From IMG/VR virus record IMGVR_UViG_3300043469_000246, positions 1-61,056 of that record: a DNA stretch of 61,056 nt. One strand, given 5' to 3'. Source of the stretch: a virus. Position numbers and translations under genes: made by a program. The notes beneath the pieces were generated by a model that searched no databases, had not been told where the DNA came from, and saw only the letters and a list, made by a program, of their open reading frames with translations. Every line of letters begins with the position of its first letter. Within the stretch, counting starts at the first letter, position 1. Below, piece after piece: positions 49,399 to 58,332 of this stretch.

Positions 49399-49841
49399 CG
49401 CCAACGACCCCATGTACATTCGTACGCTATCCAAGTTGCAAATATGTAACATAGTGCCATCACGCTTTTCATCACCCGCCTGTCGTATTGCTCTAAATAT
49501 TTATCTTGGCGTTCTTCCCATTGCTTTCTAGCCTTAATGCCCTGTATTTCTTCCCAAGCCTTACTGCCGTATTTCTTAGTAATTTCTTCTTTAATATTTT
49601 CTTCAGACTGCTTGGCTAACATCAGCCTTTGAAACTCATCTACCGCCTCAATAATTGTCGTGGTATCAGGACTTACTTCTCTTGAATTCTTTCTTAATGC
49701 CGCCCTTTCTTTTGCCGCCTTATCCGCTACTGCCAGTACACCATCAATTGCTTTACTAAGTTCTTCAGATGCCTTTACCGACTCATTAAGAGTCTTTGTG
49801 ACCTGTTTCGTGCCATCTATAATTCCAAAAGGATCGGGCAT
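49395..49841 (-). CDS. Coiled-coil protein with C-terminal membrane segment
   Basis: This 148-residue protein begins FGIIDGTKQVTKTLNESVKASEELS (helical) and continues as a charged coiled coil to about 120, ending in VMALCYIFATWIAYECTWG, a likely tail anchor. Proteins with this start are frequent near lysis or tail genes in aquatic phages. It may be part of a spanin-like or membrane-scaffolding system; not established. Confidence 0.65.
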   Translation of the reverse strand: MPDPFGIIDGTKQVTKTLNESVKASEELSKAIDGVLAVADKAAKERAALRKNSREVSPDTTTIIEAVDEFQRLMLAKQSEENIKEEITKKYGSKAWEEIQGIKARKQWEERQDKYLEQYDRRVMKSVMALCYIFATWIAYECTWGRWR

Positions 49842-49849
49842 GATTCAAT

Positions 49850-50062
49850 TTAAAATACCTCTCCGCCAGCGGCAGGAACAGATGTAGCATGAATTGATAT
49901 ATGCTGTCTAAGGTTTAAAGGCGCTCCACAGTCTGAGCAGACATCAGCTTGCAGTTCGGACTCATCTAGGTCGTAGCCACAAGCCGAACACACCACTTCT
50001 ATTTCGTGGTGCGGCTCAATCAGTCCGCTTTCTAGGGTTCTAGCTTCTATAGTCTGTTTCAT
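49850..50062 (-). CDS. Small zinc-ribbon protein
   Basis: The 70-residue protein has VCSACGYDL...VCSDCGAPL, two CxxC knuckles 16-17 residues apart, a rubredoxin-like zinc ribbon. It overlaps the downstream end of the kinase gene by 4 bases and may be co-regulated with it. DNA, RNA or protein binding all remain possible. Confidence 0.7.
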   Translation of the reverse strand: MKQTIEARTLESGLIEPHHEIEVVCSACGYDLDESELQADVCSDCGAPLNLRQHISIHATSVPAAGGEVF

Positions 50063-50886
50063 GTTAGACCCATCTCTTTGCGTATTTTGGTAGCAGAAAT
50101 GTTGTGCGTTGCATCATCAAACGTCTCTTGCTCAATCTTGTAGCCAACATCACGCCCGTAGGTAATATTGACCACGTTAGGGACAACTTGTATCTCGTAC
50201 TGACCTTGATAAAGAGGGTCTAAGTCACGCTTGATATACGACTTAACCTGCTCAATAGCAAACGGGTTGCTGCCTTGCCATCCTTGGCAATCACGGATCT
50301 GGATAACGACTTGACCTGTCTTTGCAATAGCACGTTCAAACAAAGCTCTATGACCTTCGTGCCACGGTTGCCAGCGACCCAGCATCTGAACCGTTTCTGT
50401 CTGCCAGTTAAAGACTGGACGGCGGCGATTTTCAATAATGTGGTTGCCGATAAACTCAGCCCACTTCTCGCAGTTCTGCTCCGTAACACGGAAGTCATAG
50501 ACCTCTGGCGGTACAAACGCTTTGTTTGTATCTTCAAACCGCCCAGCATCAATGGTATCCATCCAGATTGTCCAGTCCGCCTTAAAGTTATTACGCATCT
50601 CGACCAAAGGAGCAACAAAGTCACAGATCACATAATCACCGCCAGCAGACAGGGCAAACTCAGCCATGCGTAAAGATTGACGAATACGTCCCTCTTTTGA
50701 AAAGTCCCAATCATTGTATTTCTTACGCACTTCATCGGCATTGAACCAATTGACTTGAGCGTTAAATCCTGTAAATGCCTCGCCGTAGTCAACTCTAGTA
50801 GCGTTTTGCTCTAAGTAGGCTTTTAATGCTTGTGCTAAGTAAGTCTTACCAGATCCTGGCAGACCCATGATTAGTATCTTTTTCAA
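50059..50886 (-). CDS. APS-kinase-like P-loop kinase fused to a nucleotidylyltransferase
   Basis: Residues 1-155 match adenylylsulfate kinase (CysC) closely: GLPGSGKT (8-15), NADEVRKKYNDWDFSKEGRIRQ, GGDYVICDFVAPLVEMRNNF. Residues 160-275 are an HxGH nucleotidylyltransferase: LGRWQPWHEGH (169-179) and ISATKIR, nearer to NMN- or pantetheine-phosphate adenylyltransferases than to ATP sulfurylase. The kinase half could make PAPS, the donor used by the sulfotransferase encoded three genes away. The second half may act on NAD or another nucleotide substrate. Preceded by a ribosome site within TTAAGG-like context and coupled to the zinc-ribbon gene. Confidence 0.8.
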   Translation of the reverse strand: MKKILIMGLPGSGKTYLAQALKAYLEQNATRVDYGEAFTGFNAQVNWFNADEVRKKYNDWDFSKEGRIRQSLRMAEFALSAGGDYVICDFVAPLVEMRNNFKADWTIWMDTIDAGRFEDTNKAFVPPEVYDFRVTEQNCEKWAEFIGNHIIENRRRPVFNWQTETVQMLGRWQPWHEGHRALFERAIAKTGQVVIQIRDCQGWQGSNPFAIEQVKSYIKRDLDPLYQGQYEIQVVPNVVNITYGRDVGYKIEQETFDDATHNISATKIRKEMGLT

Positions 50887-50895
50887 TTAAGCTCC

Positions 50896-51321
50896 TTAGC
50901 TGTTTAGTTCTGCTTGGGTTACATCTAACTCTTCTTGCGTTGTTGCCGCATTGATCTGTGCACGTAAGTCTTCATAGCGAGCCTGAGCTGCTGCTACGAT
51001 GGCTGGATCGTAATGATCGTCTGGATTGCTATTGGTTTCCAAGGCAACTTGACCAGCAACAACTTGATTGTACTGGCTGGTATTTTGACCAAGCTGGCTG
51101 CTCTTGCGGGTTGGGATGTCGTAATCAAAGATAGTCCATACGATCTCGACAGGATCTTTAGAGCAGTCATAGACTGGTCCGTTTAAACCTTGACGATAAG
51201 GTACTGGAGTTGGTTTGATCTCAACTGCGTTCTTCCAGCCGTCTTGACCGACTGGTACGGGTGGCGTAGTGTCAATGCACTGTGCCATAGCGTTGTTTAC
51301 TACCTGAACGTATAATGCCAT
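50896..51321 (-). CDS. Tail-fibre-associated protein, unknown
   Basis: The 141-residue protein (MALYVQVVNNAMAQCIDTTP...) has beta-type segments, DPVEIVWTIFDYDIPTRKSS, and a helical C-terminus (ARYEDLRAQINAATTQEELDV). It lies just after the last RCC1 gene in transcription order, where fibre-assembly chaperones are usual; resemblance to known chaperones is weak. Confidence 0.6.
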   Translation of the reverse strand: MALYVQVVNNAMAQCIDTTPPVPVGQDGWKNAVEIKPTPVPYRQGLNGPVYDCSKDPVEIVWTIFDYDIPTRKSSQLGQNTSQYNQVVAGQVALETNSNPDDHYDPAIVAAAQARYEDLRAQINAATTQEELDVTQAELNS

Positions 51322-51339
51322 TTTAATGCTCCTTTGTTG

Positions 51340-52503
51340 TTAATTTACTGCAATTGCTAATACTGAATTAGAACCACTCATAGAACGACAAAGAGTTGTC
51401 CAGCTTGTTAAAGCGCCCACTTGTTTTGGTGACGAGTAGTTTGTAACGTTTCCAAGACCCAATGCGCCATAAGTAGCACCTTGACCCCAAGACCACAGAG
51501 TACCATCTGTTTTAATAGCTACACAAAATGCAACACCATTTTTTACTTGAGACCAATTTGTAAGCGCACCAATTTGCACTGGAGACACTCTATACGTAGT
51601 ATCTCCTAAGCCCAATTGCCCAAAATTGTTATAACCCCATGCCCAGAGTGTGCCATCAGTTTTAACCGCAACAGAAAAAAGCGAACTAGCAGAAACACTG
51701 CTCCAATTAGTCAATGCTCCAACTTGTTTTGGGGAATTATAATTTGATGTATTGCCAAGTCCTAGTTGCCCTTGGTTGTTCTGACCCCATGACCATAGAG
51801 TTCCATTTGTTTTAATAGCAAGAGAATAGTAATTTCCTCCTGAAACTTTTAACCACCCAGTTAATGCTCCAACTTGTTTTGGTGAGGAATAGTACGTTGC
51901 GTTTCCAAGTCCAAGTTGACCTGCGTTATTAAAACCCCACGACCAAAGAGTGCCGTCTGTTTTAACAGCAAGAGAATGATAAAACCCACCAGCAATATTT
52001 AACCAATTAGTTAAAGCGCCTACCTGCGTTGGAGATGATCTATCTGCTGTGTCTCCCAACCCAAGTTGTCCAAAAGTACCCCTCCCCCATGCCCATAGTG
52101 TTCCATCGGTTTTGGTTGATAATACAAAACCAGTACCAGTAGAAATTTCATACCATGCTGTTAGCGCACCGATTTGTACTGGTGAAGAATAGTTTGTGTT
52201 ATTTCCGACGCCCAGTTGTCCTCGACTATTGCTTCCCCAAGACCACAGGGTACCGTCTGTTTTAATTGCAATACCAAAACCACCGCCAGCAGATAGCTTT
52301 GACCAATTAGTTAACGCACCAAGTTGTTTAGGTGAGGAATATCGTGTAGTGTTTCCAAGTCCCAGCGCACCAGATCCACCATCACCCCACACATACAACT
52401 TTGGAGCAGGCGGTACGGGCCAGGTTCCAGCCCCCTTAGCCTTACTAGCTGCGCTTAGGTTCCAGATGCCTGTGTATTGGGTGTATGGGTATGATATTGG
52501 CAT
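51340..52503 (-). CDS. RCC1-repeat seven-bladed propeller virion protein, type A
   Basis: The 387 residues comprise an anchor (YPYTQYTGIWNLSAASKAKG...PVPPAPKL, 1-45) and seven repeats of about 50 residues with the consensus LWSWGxNxxGQLGLGNTTxY-SSPKQVGALTNW and IAIKTDGT. Seven blades make one closed RCC1 propeller. RCC1 domains bind proteins, DNA or glycans in known cases; among fibre genes of a phage the likely role is receptor binding or virion surface display (inference). The anchor is shared with 55457-56617. Confidence 0.85.
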   Translation of the reverse strand: MPISYPYTQYTGIWNLSAASKAKGAGTWPVPPAPKLYVWGDGGSGALGLGNTTRYSSPKQLGALTNWSKLSAGGGFGIAIKTDGTLWSWGSNSRGQLGVGNNTNYSSPVQIGALTAWYEISTGTGFVLSTKTDGTLWAWGRGTFGQLGLGDTADRSSPTQVGALTNWLNIAGGFYHSLAVKTDGTLWSWGFNNAGQLGLGNATYYSSPKQVGALTGWLKVSGGNYYSLAIKTNGTLWSWGQNNQGQLGLGNTSNYNSPKQVGALTNWSSVSASSLFSVAVKTDGTLWAWGYNNFGQLGLGDTTYRVSPVQIGALTNWSQVKNGVAFCVAIKTDGTLWSWGQGATYGALGLGNVTNYSSPKQVGALTSWTTLCRSMSGSNSVLAIAVN

Positions 52504-52504
52504 A

Positions 52505-53674
52505 TTAGTAAGCTAACGCAAAAGCAGAGTTAAAGGCGGCGGATGGATCATACCAATTAGTATTTCCACCAATTTGTTTAGGTGATGAGTATTGTGTTGT
52601 ATTGGCAAGACCTAATTGCCCAACGTTATTAGCGCCCCACGACCACAAAGTGCCGTCTGTTTTTGATGCCATTGCAAATTCGTTTCCACAAGACACATTT
52701 GACCAGTTTGTAAGAGAACCAACCTGATTAGGACTAGATAGAGTTGCATAGTAGGTTGAAGTTCCCAATCCTAATTGACCATTCCTATTAAAGCCCCATG
52801 ACCACAGAGTTCCATCGGTTCTAACAGCTTGACAAAATGCACCGTCAGATCTAAATCCACAAGAAATTTTTGACCACGCTGTTAAGGCGCCAACTTGAAT
52901 TGGTGAAGAGCGCATTGTTGTATTACCAACACCTTGTTGACCTTGAGAATTACCACCCCACGCCCATAATGTGCCATCGGTTTTGATAGCCATTGCAAAA
53001 TTAAACCCTATGGATACATTTGCCCAGCTAGTTAGTGCACCAATTTGTTGCGGGGAGCTTGTGTTGTAAGCCGTTGAAAGACCTATACCTAATTGACCAG
53101 CATTATTACTTCCCCATGACCACATTGTGCCGTCAGTTTTAATTGCCACTGCAAAATTAGAATAAGCCCCGCTGGTAATTTTTAACCAATTAGTTAACGC
53201 TCCTAGTTGAACTGGAGAAGACCTGCTTGATGTATCATCAAGACCTAATCTTCCGTTTGCTCCGCTACCCCAGACCCACATAGTGCCATCGGTTTTGATA
53301 GCGTAACCAGCCATGTTAGTGCCGTTTGAAGCAACTCCAACATAAGCCCAAGTCGTTAAAGCTCCGATTTGTTTTGGCGAAGAATAGTCGGTTGTATTAC
53401 CAAGACCTAACTGACCAGTGTTATTTCTGCCCCATGACCACAGTGTTCCATTTGTTTTAACAGCAAGTGCAAAACTATAACCACCAGCAATTTCTAACCA
53501 ATCGGTTAATGCGCCAACTTGCACTGGGGACGATCTATTTGTTGTGTTCCCAAGAGCAAGCTGTCCTTCCGTATTTTTTCCCCAGCTATTTAAATAATAG
53601 GTATAGCTAGGCGTACCTTGTACTAGGGTGTTTAACCCTGGATCTATAAAAGCGGCATCGTAACGGTAGCTCAA
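52505..53674 (-). CDS. RCC1-repeat seven-bladed propeller virion protein, type B
   Basis: This 389-residue paralogue has a different N-terminus (MSYRYDAAFIDPGLNTLVQG, then YTYYLNSWG) shared with 56619-57755, and again seven RCC1 repeats with some insertions in loops (blades 2, 5 and 6 are longer). It overlaps the sulfotransferase gene by 4 bases, and its stop is one base before the type A start in GGCATATTAGTAA. It should form a separate propeller; co-assembly with its type A neighbour is possible. Confidence 0.85.
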   Translation of the reverse strand: MSYRYDAAFIDPGLNTLVQGTPSYTYYLNSWGKNTEGQLALGNTTNRSSPVQVGALTDWLEIAGGYSFALAVKTNGTLWSWGRNNTGQLGLGNTTDYSSPKQIGALTTWAYVGVASNGTNMAGYAIKTDGTMWVWGSGANGRLGLDDTSSRSSPVQLGALTNWLKITSGAYSNFAVAIKTDGTMWSWGSNNAGQLGIGLSTAYNTSSPQQIGALTSWANVSIGFNFAMAIKTDGTLWAWGGNSQGQQGVGNTTMRSSPIQVGALTAWSKISCGFRSDGAFCQAVRTDGTLWSWGFNRNGQLGLGTSTYYATLSSPNQVGSLTNWSNVSCGNEFAMASKTDGTLWSWGANNVGQLGLANTTQYSSPKQIGGNTNWYDPSAAFNSAFALAY

Positions 53675-55443
53675 CTGACCATCCTTATGGGTTGCTTGGT
53701 TGTGTTTAGTTTTGCTTTAATGCGGTCAAACGGTGCTGTCCAATCACCAAAAACTTCTTGGCGGATCAGCGTCATACTATTGTAGTACGGGGTCTTGTCG
53801 CCGTCTAGCGCATACAAGAAGTACGGCATAACAGGTGTTACCACCCATGTTTCAACGCCCATAGCAGCGGATAGGTGGGATACCGATGTGCAAGCCGAGA
53901 TAACTAAGTCGCACGATGCAACCGCATTTCTAGTATCTTCCCAGCTATTTAGCGGAACCTGACGTACCCAAGGAGGGCAAGCATCTGCACCTTCGTCACG
54001 CTGCAAGGATATAAACTCGCACTCGTCAGACTTAACCGCATCAAACATCATCTCGTATGGGAACTTCTTATGATGCTCATGCTCAAATGTTGGGTTGCCC
54101 TGCCAGCGCAGTCCGATACGCTTCTTACGTCCTTTGATGGCAATTGGCTTGTCAATGTACGGAGTGCCTTTTAAGTCCTTAAGCTCGTAACCTAAAGGGA
54201 CAACAGCGCTCATGCCAGCTACCCAGTAATCATGGTAAACACCATACTCAGCGCCATGTTGCACCACAGCAGAAACACCGTCTAGCTGGTTAAACATAGG
54301 AACTAAAGCTCCAGTACAGGCAACCACGACTTTATTACCACGGTCTGCAATGTCTTTGGCATAACGAATCTGATGGATCTGATCTCCCAAACCGCCTTCT
54401 AAATAGAGCAGAATTGTGCCTTTTGACTTGCCATCCCACTGCTGGGTGACTGTCTCTGGGTGCTTATTACCAAATACACCAACAAAACGACCACGATCCA
54501 TGAGCTGGTAGCCCTTCTGAATCTGCCCTTGACGCAATGCATACCAGCCACGGTTATATGCCGCACGGTGATTATTTGGCTCATTGGCTTCTAGTTTATG
54601 TGCTAAGCGCAAGCCTTCAACAAAGTCACCCGATGTAGAGGCGGCTAATTGCAGGTCTAAGTCTGTTAACTCTGGAACGGTACGGGGCTTTTCTAACCAG
54701 AACTCAGGCTGGCAGAACGCTGCGTAGTGGTTCTTTAGTACGTCTTTTGGTGACTCGCTATGCTGACGTTGTAGCACGGGCTTAACATCGTGCATACCAG
54801 AGTAGCCATGTAAGTTCTCATCGTCCTCTTTTACCGAGGAGCCGTCAATATTAGACAGGTCATAGTCAAACGCTGGCAGATCTAAAAACTCGTGGATACG
54901 GTCTAGTTGCGCCTTTGGGTTAGCCAATAGGTCTTCGTACTCCACAAACAGGAAGCACTCAGGCATGAACTGGTAGCCTTCTTGCAGCGAGATATACGCC
55001 GCCTTTAAATGGTCAGCAAGCTGTCCAGAGTGCATAAACTCATCTAAATCTTCAGGCTTAGCGATACGGACAAACGATGCCATACAGTCAGGCACGGAGC
55101 GAACAGTTGCAATAATCTTTGGCTTATGCTGTAGCACTTGGCTCATGGCTTGCATAATCACGGGAACGGGCCAGCCACGTCCCTTATCAATAATTACAGG
55201 CTTATCAGTAGACTCGTAGAACGCATCAATCGTGCCACGCATGGTCTGGGCTAGGAGCTTACGCTCTGGGTCATTCTCATTAAGTAGACCAGCCGAGTGC
55301 CATGTATTAGCAAGACCATCCAAAGCATGAACCAAACCAGAAGTTGTACTGACGTGGGTCTGCGGATTCTGGTTAAGGATTGCCGCCAAGACTGTAGATC
55401 CTGAACGTGGAATGCCTGATAAGAAATGCAATGTTTTTTTCAA
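53671..55443 (-). CDS. Sulfotransferase - TPR - glycosyltransferase fusion
   Basis: The 590-residue protein has an N-terminal PAPS-dependent sulfotransferase (residues 1-255): 5'-phosphosulfate loop SGIPRSGSTVL (9-19) and 3'-phosphate motif VRSVPDCMASF (114-124). Residues 270-320 look like a TPR unit (NNHRAAYNRGWYALRQGQIQ). Residues 340-570 are a GT9/GT41-like glycosyltransferase (YLEGGLGDQIHQIRYAKDIA, RIGLRWQGNP, VISACTSVSHLSAAMG). The product could sulfate and glycosylate phage fibres or host glycans. It lies between two RCC1 gene pairs and is ATGA-coupled. Confidence 0.85.
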   Translation of the reverse strand: MKKTLHFLSGIPRSGSTVLAAILNQNPQTHVSTTSGLVHALDGLANTWHSAGLLNENDPERKLLAQTMRGTIDAFYESTDKPVIIDKGRGWPVPVIMQAMSQVLQHKPKIIATVRSVPDCMASFVRIAKPEDLDEFMHSGQLADHLKAAYISLQEGYQFMPECFLFVEYEDLLANPKAQLDRIHEFLDLPAFDYDLSNIDGSSVKEDDENLHGYSGMHDVKPVLQRQHSESPKDVLKNHYAAFCQPEFWLEKPRTVPELTDLDLQLAASTSGDFVEGLRLAHKLEANEPNNHRAAYNRGWYALRQGQIQKGYQLMDRGRFVGVFGNKHPETVTQQWDGKSKGTILLYLEGGLGDQIHQIRYAKDIADRGNKVVVACTGALVPMFNQLDGVSAVVQHGAEYGVYHDYWVAGMSAVVPLGYELKDLKGTPYIDKPIAIKGRKKRIGLRWQGNPTFEHEHHKKFPYEMMFDAVKSDECEFISLQRDEGADACPPWVRQVPLNSWEDTRNAVASCDLVISACTSVSHLSAAMGVETWVVTPVMPYFLYALDGDKTPYYNSMTLIRQEVFGDWTAPFDRIKAKLNTTKQPIRMVS

Positions 55444-55456
55444 AACGTTATGTCCT

Positions 55457-56617
55457 TTATGTTGTTATTGCTATTGCTAATTGATGAATACCTTGTCCTT
55501 GACTTACTGTTTGCCAAGAAGTTAAAGCACCAACTTGAACTGGTGATGATCTAGTTGTGGAATCGCCAAGACCTAATTGCCCAATATTGTTACGCCCCCA
55601 AGACCAAAATGTTCCATCAGTTTTAAGAGAATATGCTGAATATACATTTCTATAAACTGTAGACCAATTTGTTAAAGAACCAACTTGTTTAGGAGAAGAG
55701 TAGTTTGTTTGATTTCCAAGTCCTAATACACCGTTAGCGCCATATCCCCAAGCGTATAATTGACCAGTGGTTGTAGTAGCGACTACAAAATATTGACCTG
55801 TTGCAGCATATAACCAATTAGTCAGTGAGCCAACTTGTTTTGGGGATGAGTAACTTGTGGTATTTCCAAGTCCTAATGCGCCTTGAGAACCACTACCCCA
55901 AGACCAAAAAGTTCCATCTGTTTTAACTGCAATAGAACTATAAGCCCCTGCGGAAACTAAAAGCCAATTTGTAAGTGCGCCGACTTGAACTGGGGAAGAC
56001 GTGCTTGTAACATTACCAAGACCTAATTGACCTTGAGCGTTATACCCCCAACCCCACAATGTGCCATCGGTTTTAATTGACATTGTAAAGTACGTGCCAC
56101 AAGAAACACTAGACCACGTTGTTCCAGAACCAACTTGTTGTGGACTTGATATGCTAGTTGTATTGCCAAGTCCTAGTTGACCAAAGCCATTTGCACCCCA
56201 AGCCCATAAAGTGCCGTCTGTTTTGATGGCGGCAGAAAACTCATATCCAGATGATATTTTTGACCAAGTGGTTAACGCACCAATTTGCTTTGGTGAGGAG
56301 TAAGAAGTAGTGTTACCAAGTCCCAATCTACCAGAATTACCAAGTCCCCATGTCCAAATCGTTCCATTAGTTTTAAGCGCCAAACTATGGTAGTAACCAG
56401 ATGCAAGAGATAACCAATCAGTTAGTGCACCAACTTGCTTAGGAGACGAGTAGGTAGTTGTGTTGCCAACACCAAGCTGACCTTGATTATTAAAACCCCA
56501 GCTAAACAACTTAGGACTAGGCGGTACGGGCCAAGTACCCGCAGCTTTAGCGTCTGCTTGCTGAGATGCTGTCCAGATGCCGCCGTATTGGATGTAGGGT
56601 GATGGATTTATTGGCAT
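55457..56617 (-). CDS. RCC1-repeat propeller virion protein, type A (second copy)
   Basis: This 386-residue protein has the type A anchor (PSPYIQYGGIWTASQQADAK...PVPPSPKL) and seven RCC1 repeats. Blade 5 ends TTTTGQ instead of KTDGT, a change also seen in blade 5 of 56619-57755. The gene ends 13 bases before the sulfotransferase start. The repeats differ mainly in the loops around TTTYSS and SLASGYYHS, the likely contact surface. Confidence 0.85.
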   Translation of the reverse strand: MPINPSPYIQYGGIWTASQQADAKAAGTWPVPPSPKLFSWGFNNQGQLGVGNTTTYSSPKQVGALTDWLSLASGYYHSLALKTNGTIWTWGLGNSGRLGLGNTTSYSSPKQIGALTTWSKISSGYEFSAAIKTDGTLWAWGANGFGQLGLGNTTSISSPQQVGSGTTWSSVSCGTYFTMSIKTDGTLWGWGYNAQGQLGLGNVTSTSSPVQVGALTNWLLVSAGAYSSIAVKTDGTFWSWGSGSQGALGLGNTTSYSSPKQVGSLTNWLYAATGQYFVVATTTTGQLYAWGYGANGVLGLGNQTNYSSPKQVGSLTNWSTVYRNVYSAYSLKTDGTFWSWGRNNIGQLGLGDSTTRSSPVQVGALTSWQTVSQGQGIHQLAIAITT

Positions 56618-56618
56618 A

Positions 56619-57755
56619 TTAGTAAATTAAAGCTAATGTGTTTGATTGACCGAGAGCAATGGAAAGCCAATTTACACTAGCCCCCACTTGCACTGGAGAA
56701 GATCTATTGGTTGTGTCTCCAAGACCTAGTTGACCTTGAGCATTTACTCCCCATGACCACAACGTTCCGTCAGTTTTAATAGAGGCACACGCTCCTGTTG
56801 AATATGTTTTTGGTAGAAGAGACCAATTAGTTAATGCGCCGACTAGTTTAGGAGAAGAATAATATGTTGTATTTCCTAGACCTAATCTACCTCGATTTCC
56901 ATTGCCCCATGAATATAGCTGCCCCGTGGTTGTAATTGCAAACGAAGCGGTACTTGCTGTGCTAGTACGAGCCCAATTTGTTAATGCCCCAACTTGTACT
57001 GGTGATGAAAAATATGTTGTGCTGTTTGTGCCTAATTGACCAGAATTATTTAAACCCCATGCCCATAAAGTATTGTCTGTTTTAATAGCAATACAATAAG
57101 CATTTCCGCAACTAATTGAAGCCCAATTAGTAAGAGCGCCTATTTGTTTTGGCGATGAGTAGCTTGTTGCATTACCCGTAGCGCATTGACCGTTGTTATT
57201 TTGACCCCAGCCCCAAAGTGTGCCGTCTGTTTTTACTGCAATACAAAAATTAAGACCTGAAGATACATTTCTCCAGTTAGTTAAAGCGCCAACTTGCACT
57301 GGCGATGATCTATTTGTAGTTGTGCCATCGCCTAGCTGCCCATCTGAATTGCGACCCCAAGACCATAAAGTGCCATCGGTTTTAATAGCAACCGTAGTAA
57401 CGTTTCCAAGGGAAACAATAGCCCAATTTGTTAAGGCTCCAACTTGCTTGGGAGATGAATAATCTGTTGTGTTACCAAGCCCTAAGCAACCAAACCCTCC
57501 TGCCCCCCACATATATAAGGTTCCGCTGGATGAAATAGCGCCAGAGTAATCTGCGCCACTTGCAATAAAAGCCCAATTTGTTAATGCGCCAACCTGTTTT
57601 GGTGAAGAATAATAAGTTGTATTACCAAGACCTAATGTGCCGCTTGTCCCTGCTCCCCAAGCATTTAAATAAGGGGAATACGTAGGTGGTGGCGGGGCTA
57701 CAAGCGGGTTGAACGCTCCGTCCTGTAGCCAAGCTCCTGTGTAACGCAGGGACAT
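56619..57755 (-). CDS. RCC1-repeat propeller virion protein, type B (second copy)
   Basis: The 378-residue protein starts at ATG 57755 (MSLRYTGAWLQDGAFNPLVA), right after the GIY-YIG stop and with GAGGGAGCC as ribosome site; a longer reading from 57803 would enter the nuclease gene and is rejected. It has a Pro-rich linker (APPPPTYSPY) and seven RCC1 blades. Its junction with the type A gene repeats the ATATTAGTAA spacing seen at 52503. Confidence 0.85.
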   Translation of the reverse strand: MSLRYTGAWLQDGAFNPLVAPPPPTYSPYLNAWGAGTSGTLGLGNTTYYSSPKQVGALTNWAFIASGADYSGAISSSGTLYMWGAGGFGCLGLGNTTDYSSPKQVGALTNWAIVSLGNVTTVAIKTDGTLWSWGRNSDGQLGDGTTTNRSSPVQVGALTNWRNVSSGLNFCIAVKTDGTLWGWGQNNNGQCATGNATSYSSPKQIGALTNWASISCGNAYCIAIKTDNTLWAWGLNNSGQLGTNSTTYFSSPVQVGALTNWARTSTASTASFAITTTGQLYSWGNGNRGRLGLGNTTYYSSPKLVGALTNWSLLPKTYSTGACASIKTDGTLWSWGVNAQGQLGLGDTTNRSSPVQVGASVNWLSIALGQSNTLALIY

Positions 57756-57756
57756 C

Positions 57757-58332
57757 TTAGGCTCCCTCTTTCTTGGCAGCCCAACCAGCTCGAATAGCAG
57801 CAATCATTTTTTCTCTAGTTGCTGGGTCTTTCCATTGTTTTTTCTTTGACTCAGAAATATTCTTACGTTGCTCTTCTGTGCGCTTTAATCCAGTGCGAGA
57901 TGCAACCATCTTTGCACGAGTTTCTGCTGTTACAGGACGATCTGCGTTGGTTGGGCGTTTTCCATACATTGGATGTGCTTTACCAGTTCTACCATAAGCG
58001 CCATTCTTTTCTCCAATTAAACCAAAGCCACCACGCCCGCCAGTAGAAAAGTTGTAACCCTTTGGAGATAATGTATTAAATGATTGAATTGCTTTTGCTT
58101 CCATTGAATAACAGTATTCTTGGGTTCCTTTGAGCAGGACATCCATTTTAAAGTTATTAATACCATGTTTGTGCATAGCGTATCTTACATAAGACTTTGA
58201 TGTTTTTCTTTGTTCGGCATGAGTCTTAAATCTACGTTTAGGAGTTTTAGACACGCCTATATACTGCATACCATCCAAAAGATTGGTAATGCAATAAAGG
58301 TAAGCGATAGGCTGATTAACAGCCTGGATCAT
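57757..58332 (-). CDS. GIY-YIG homing endonuclease with NUMOD3 motifs
   Basis: The 191-residue protein has a GIY-YIG nuclease domain (AYLYCITNLLDGMQYIGVSKTPKRRF, Arg34 region, catalytic Glu in SMEAKAIQSF) and then Gly/Lys-rich DNA-binding motifs (GEKNGAYGRTGKAHPMYGKR; SESKKKQWKDP) of the NUMOD3 type. It lies at the head of the propeller cluster and overlaps the gene before it by 4 bases. Homing nucleases at such sites can promote recombination of neighbouring genes. Confidence 0.85.
   Translation of the reverse strand: MIQAVNQPIAYLYCITNLLDGMQYIGVSKTPKRRFKTHAEQRKTSKSYVRYAMHKHGINNFKMDVLLKGTQEYCYSMEAKAIQSFNTLSPKGYNFSTGGRGGFGLIGEKNGAYGRTGKAHPMYGKRPTNADRPVTAETRAKMVASRTGLKRTEEQRKNISESKKKQWKDPATREKMIAAIRAGWAAKKEGA

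Noticed and set aside
50059-50886. Reading the nucleotidylyltransferase half as ATP sulfurylase, giving a full PAPS synthase
   Set aside because: The HEGH and ISATKIR motifs fit NMN/pantetheine-phosphate adenylyltransferases better than the QxRNPxHxGH pattern of ATP sulfurylase.
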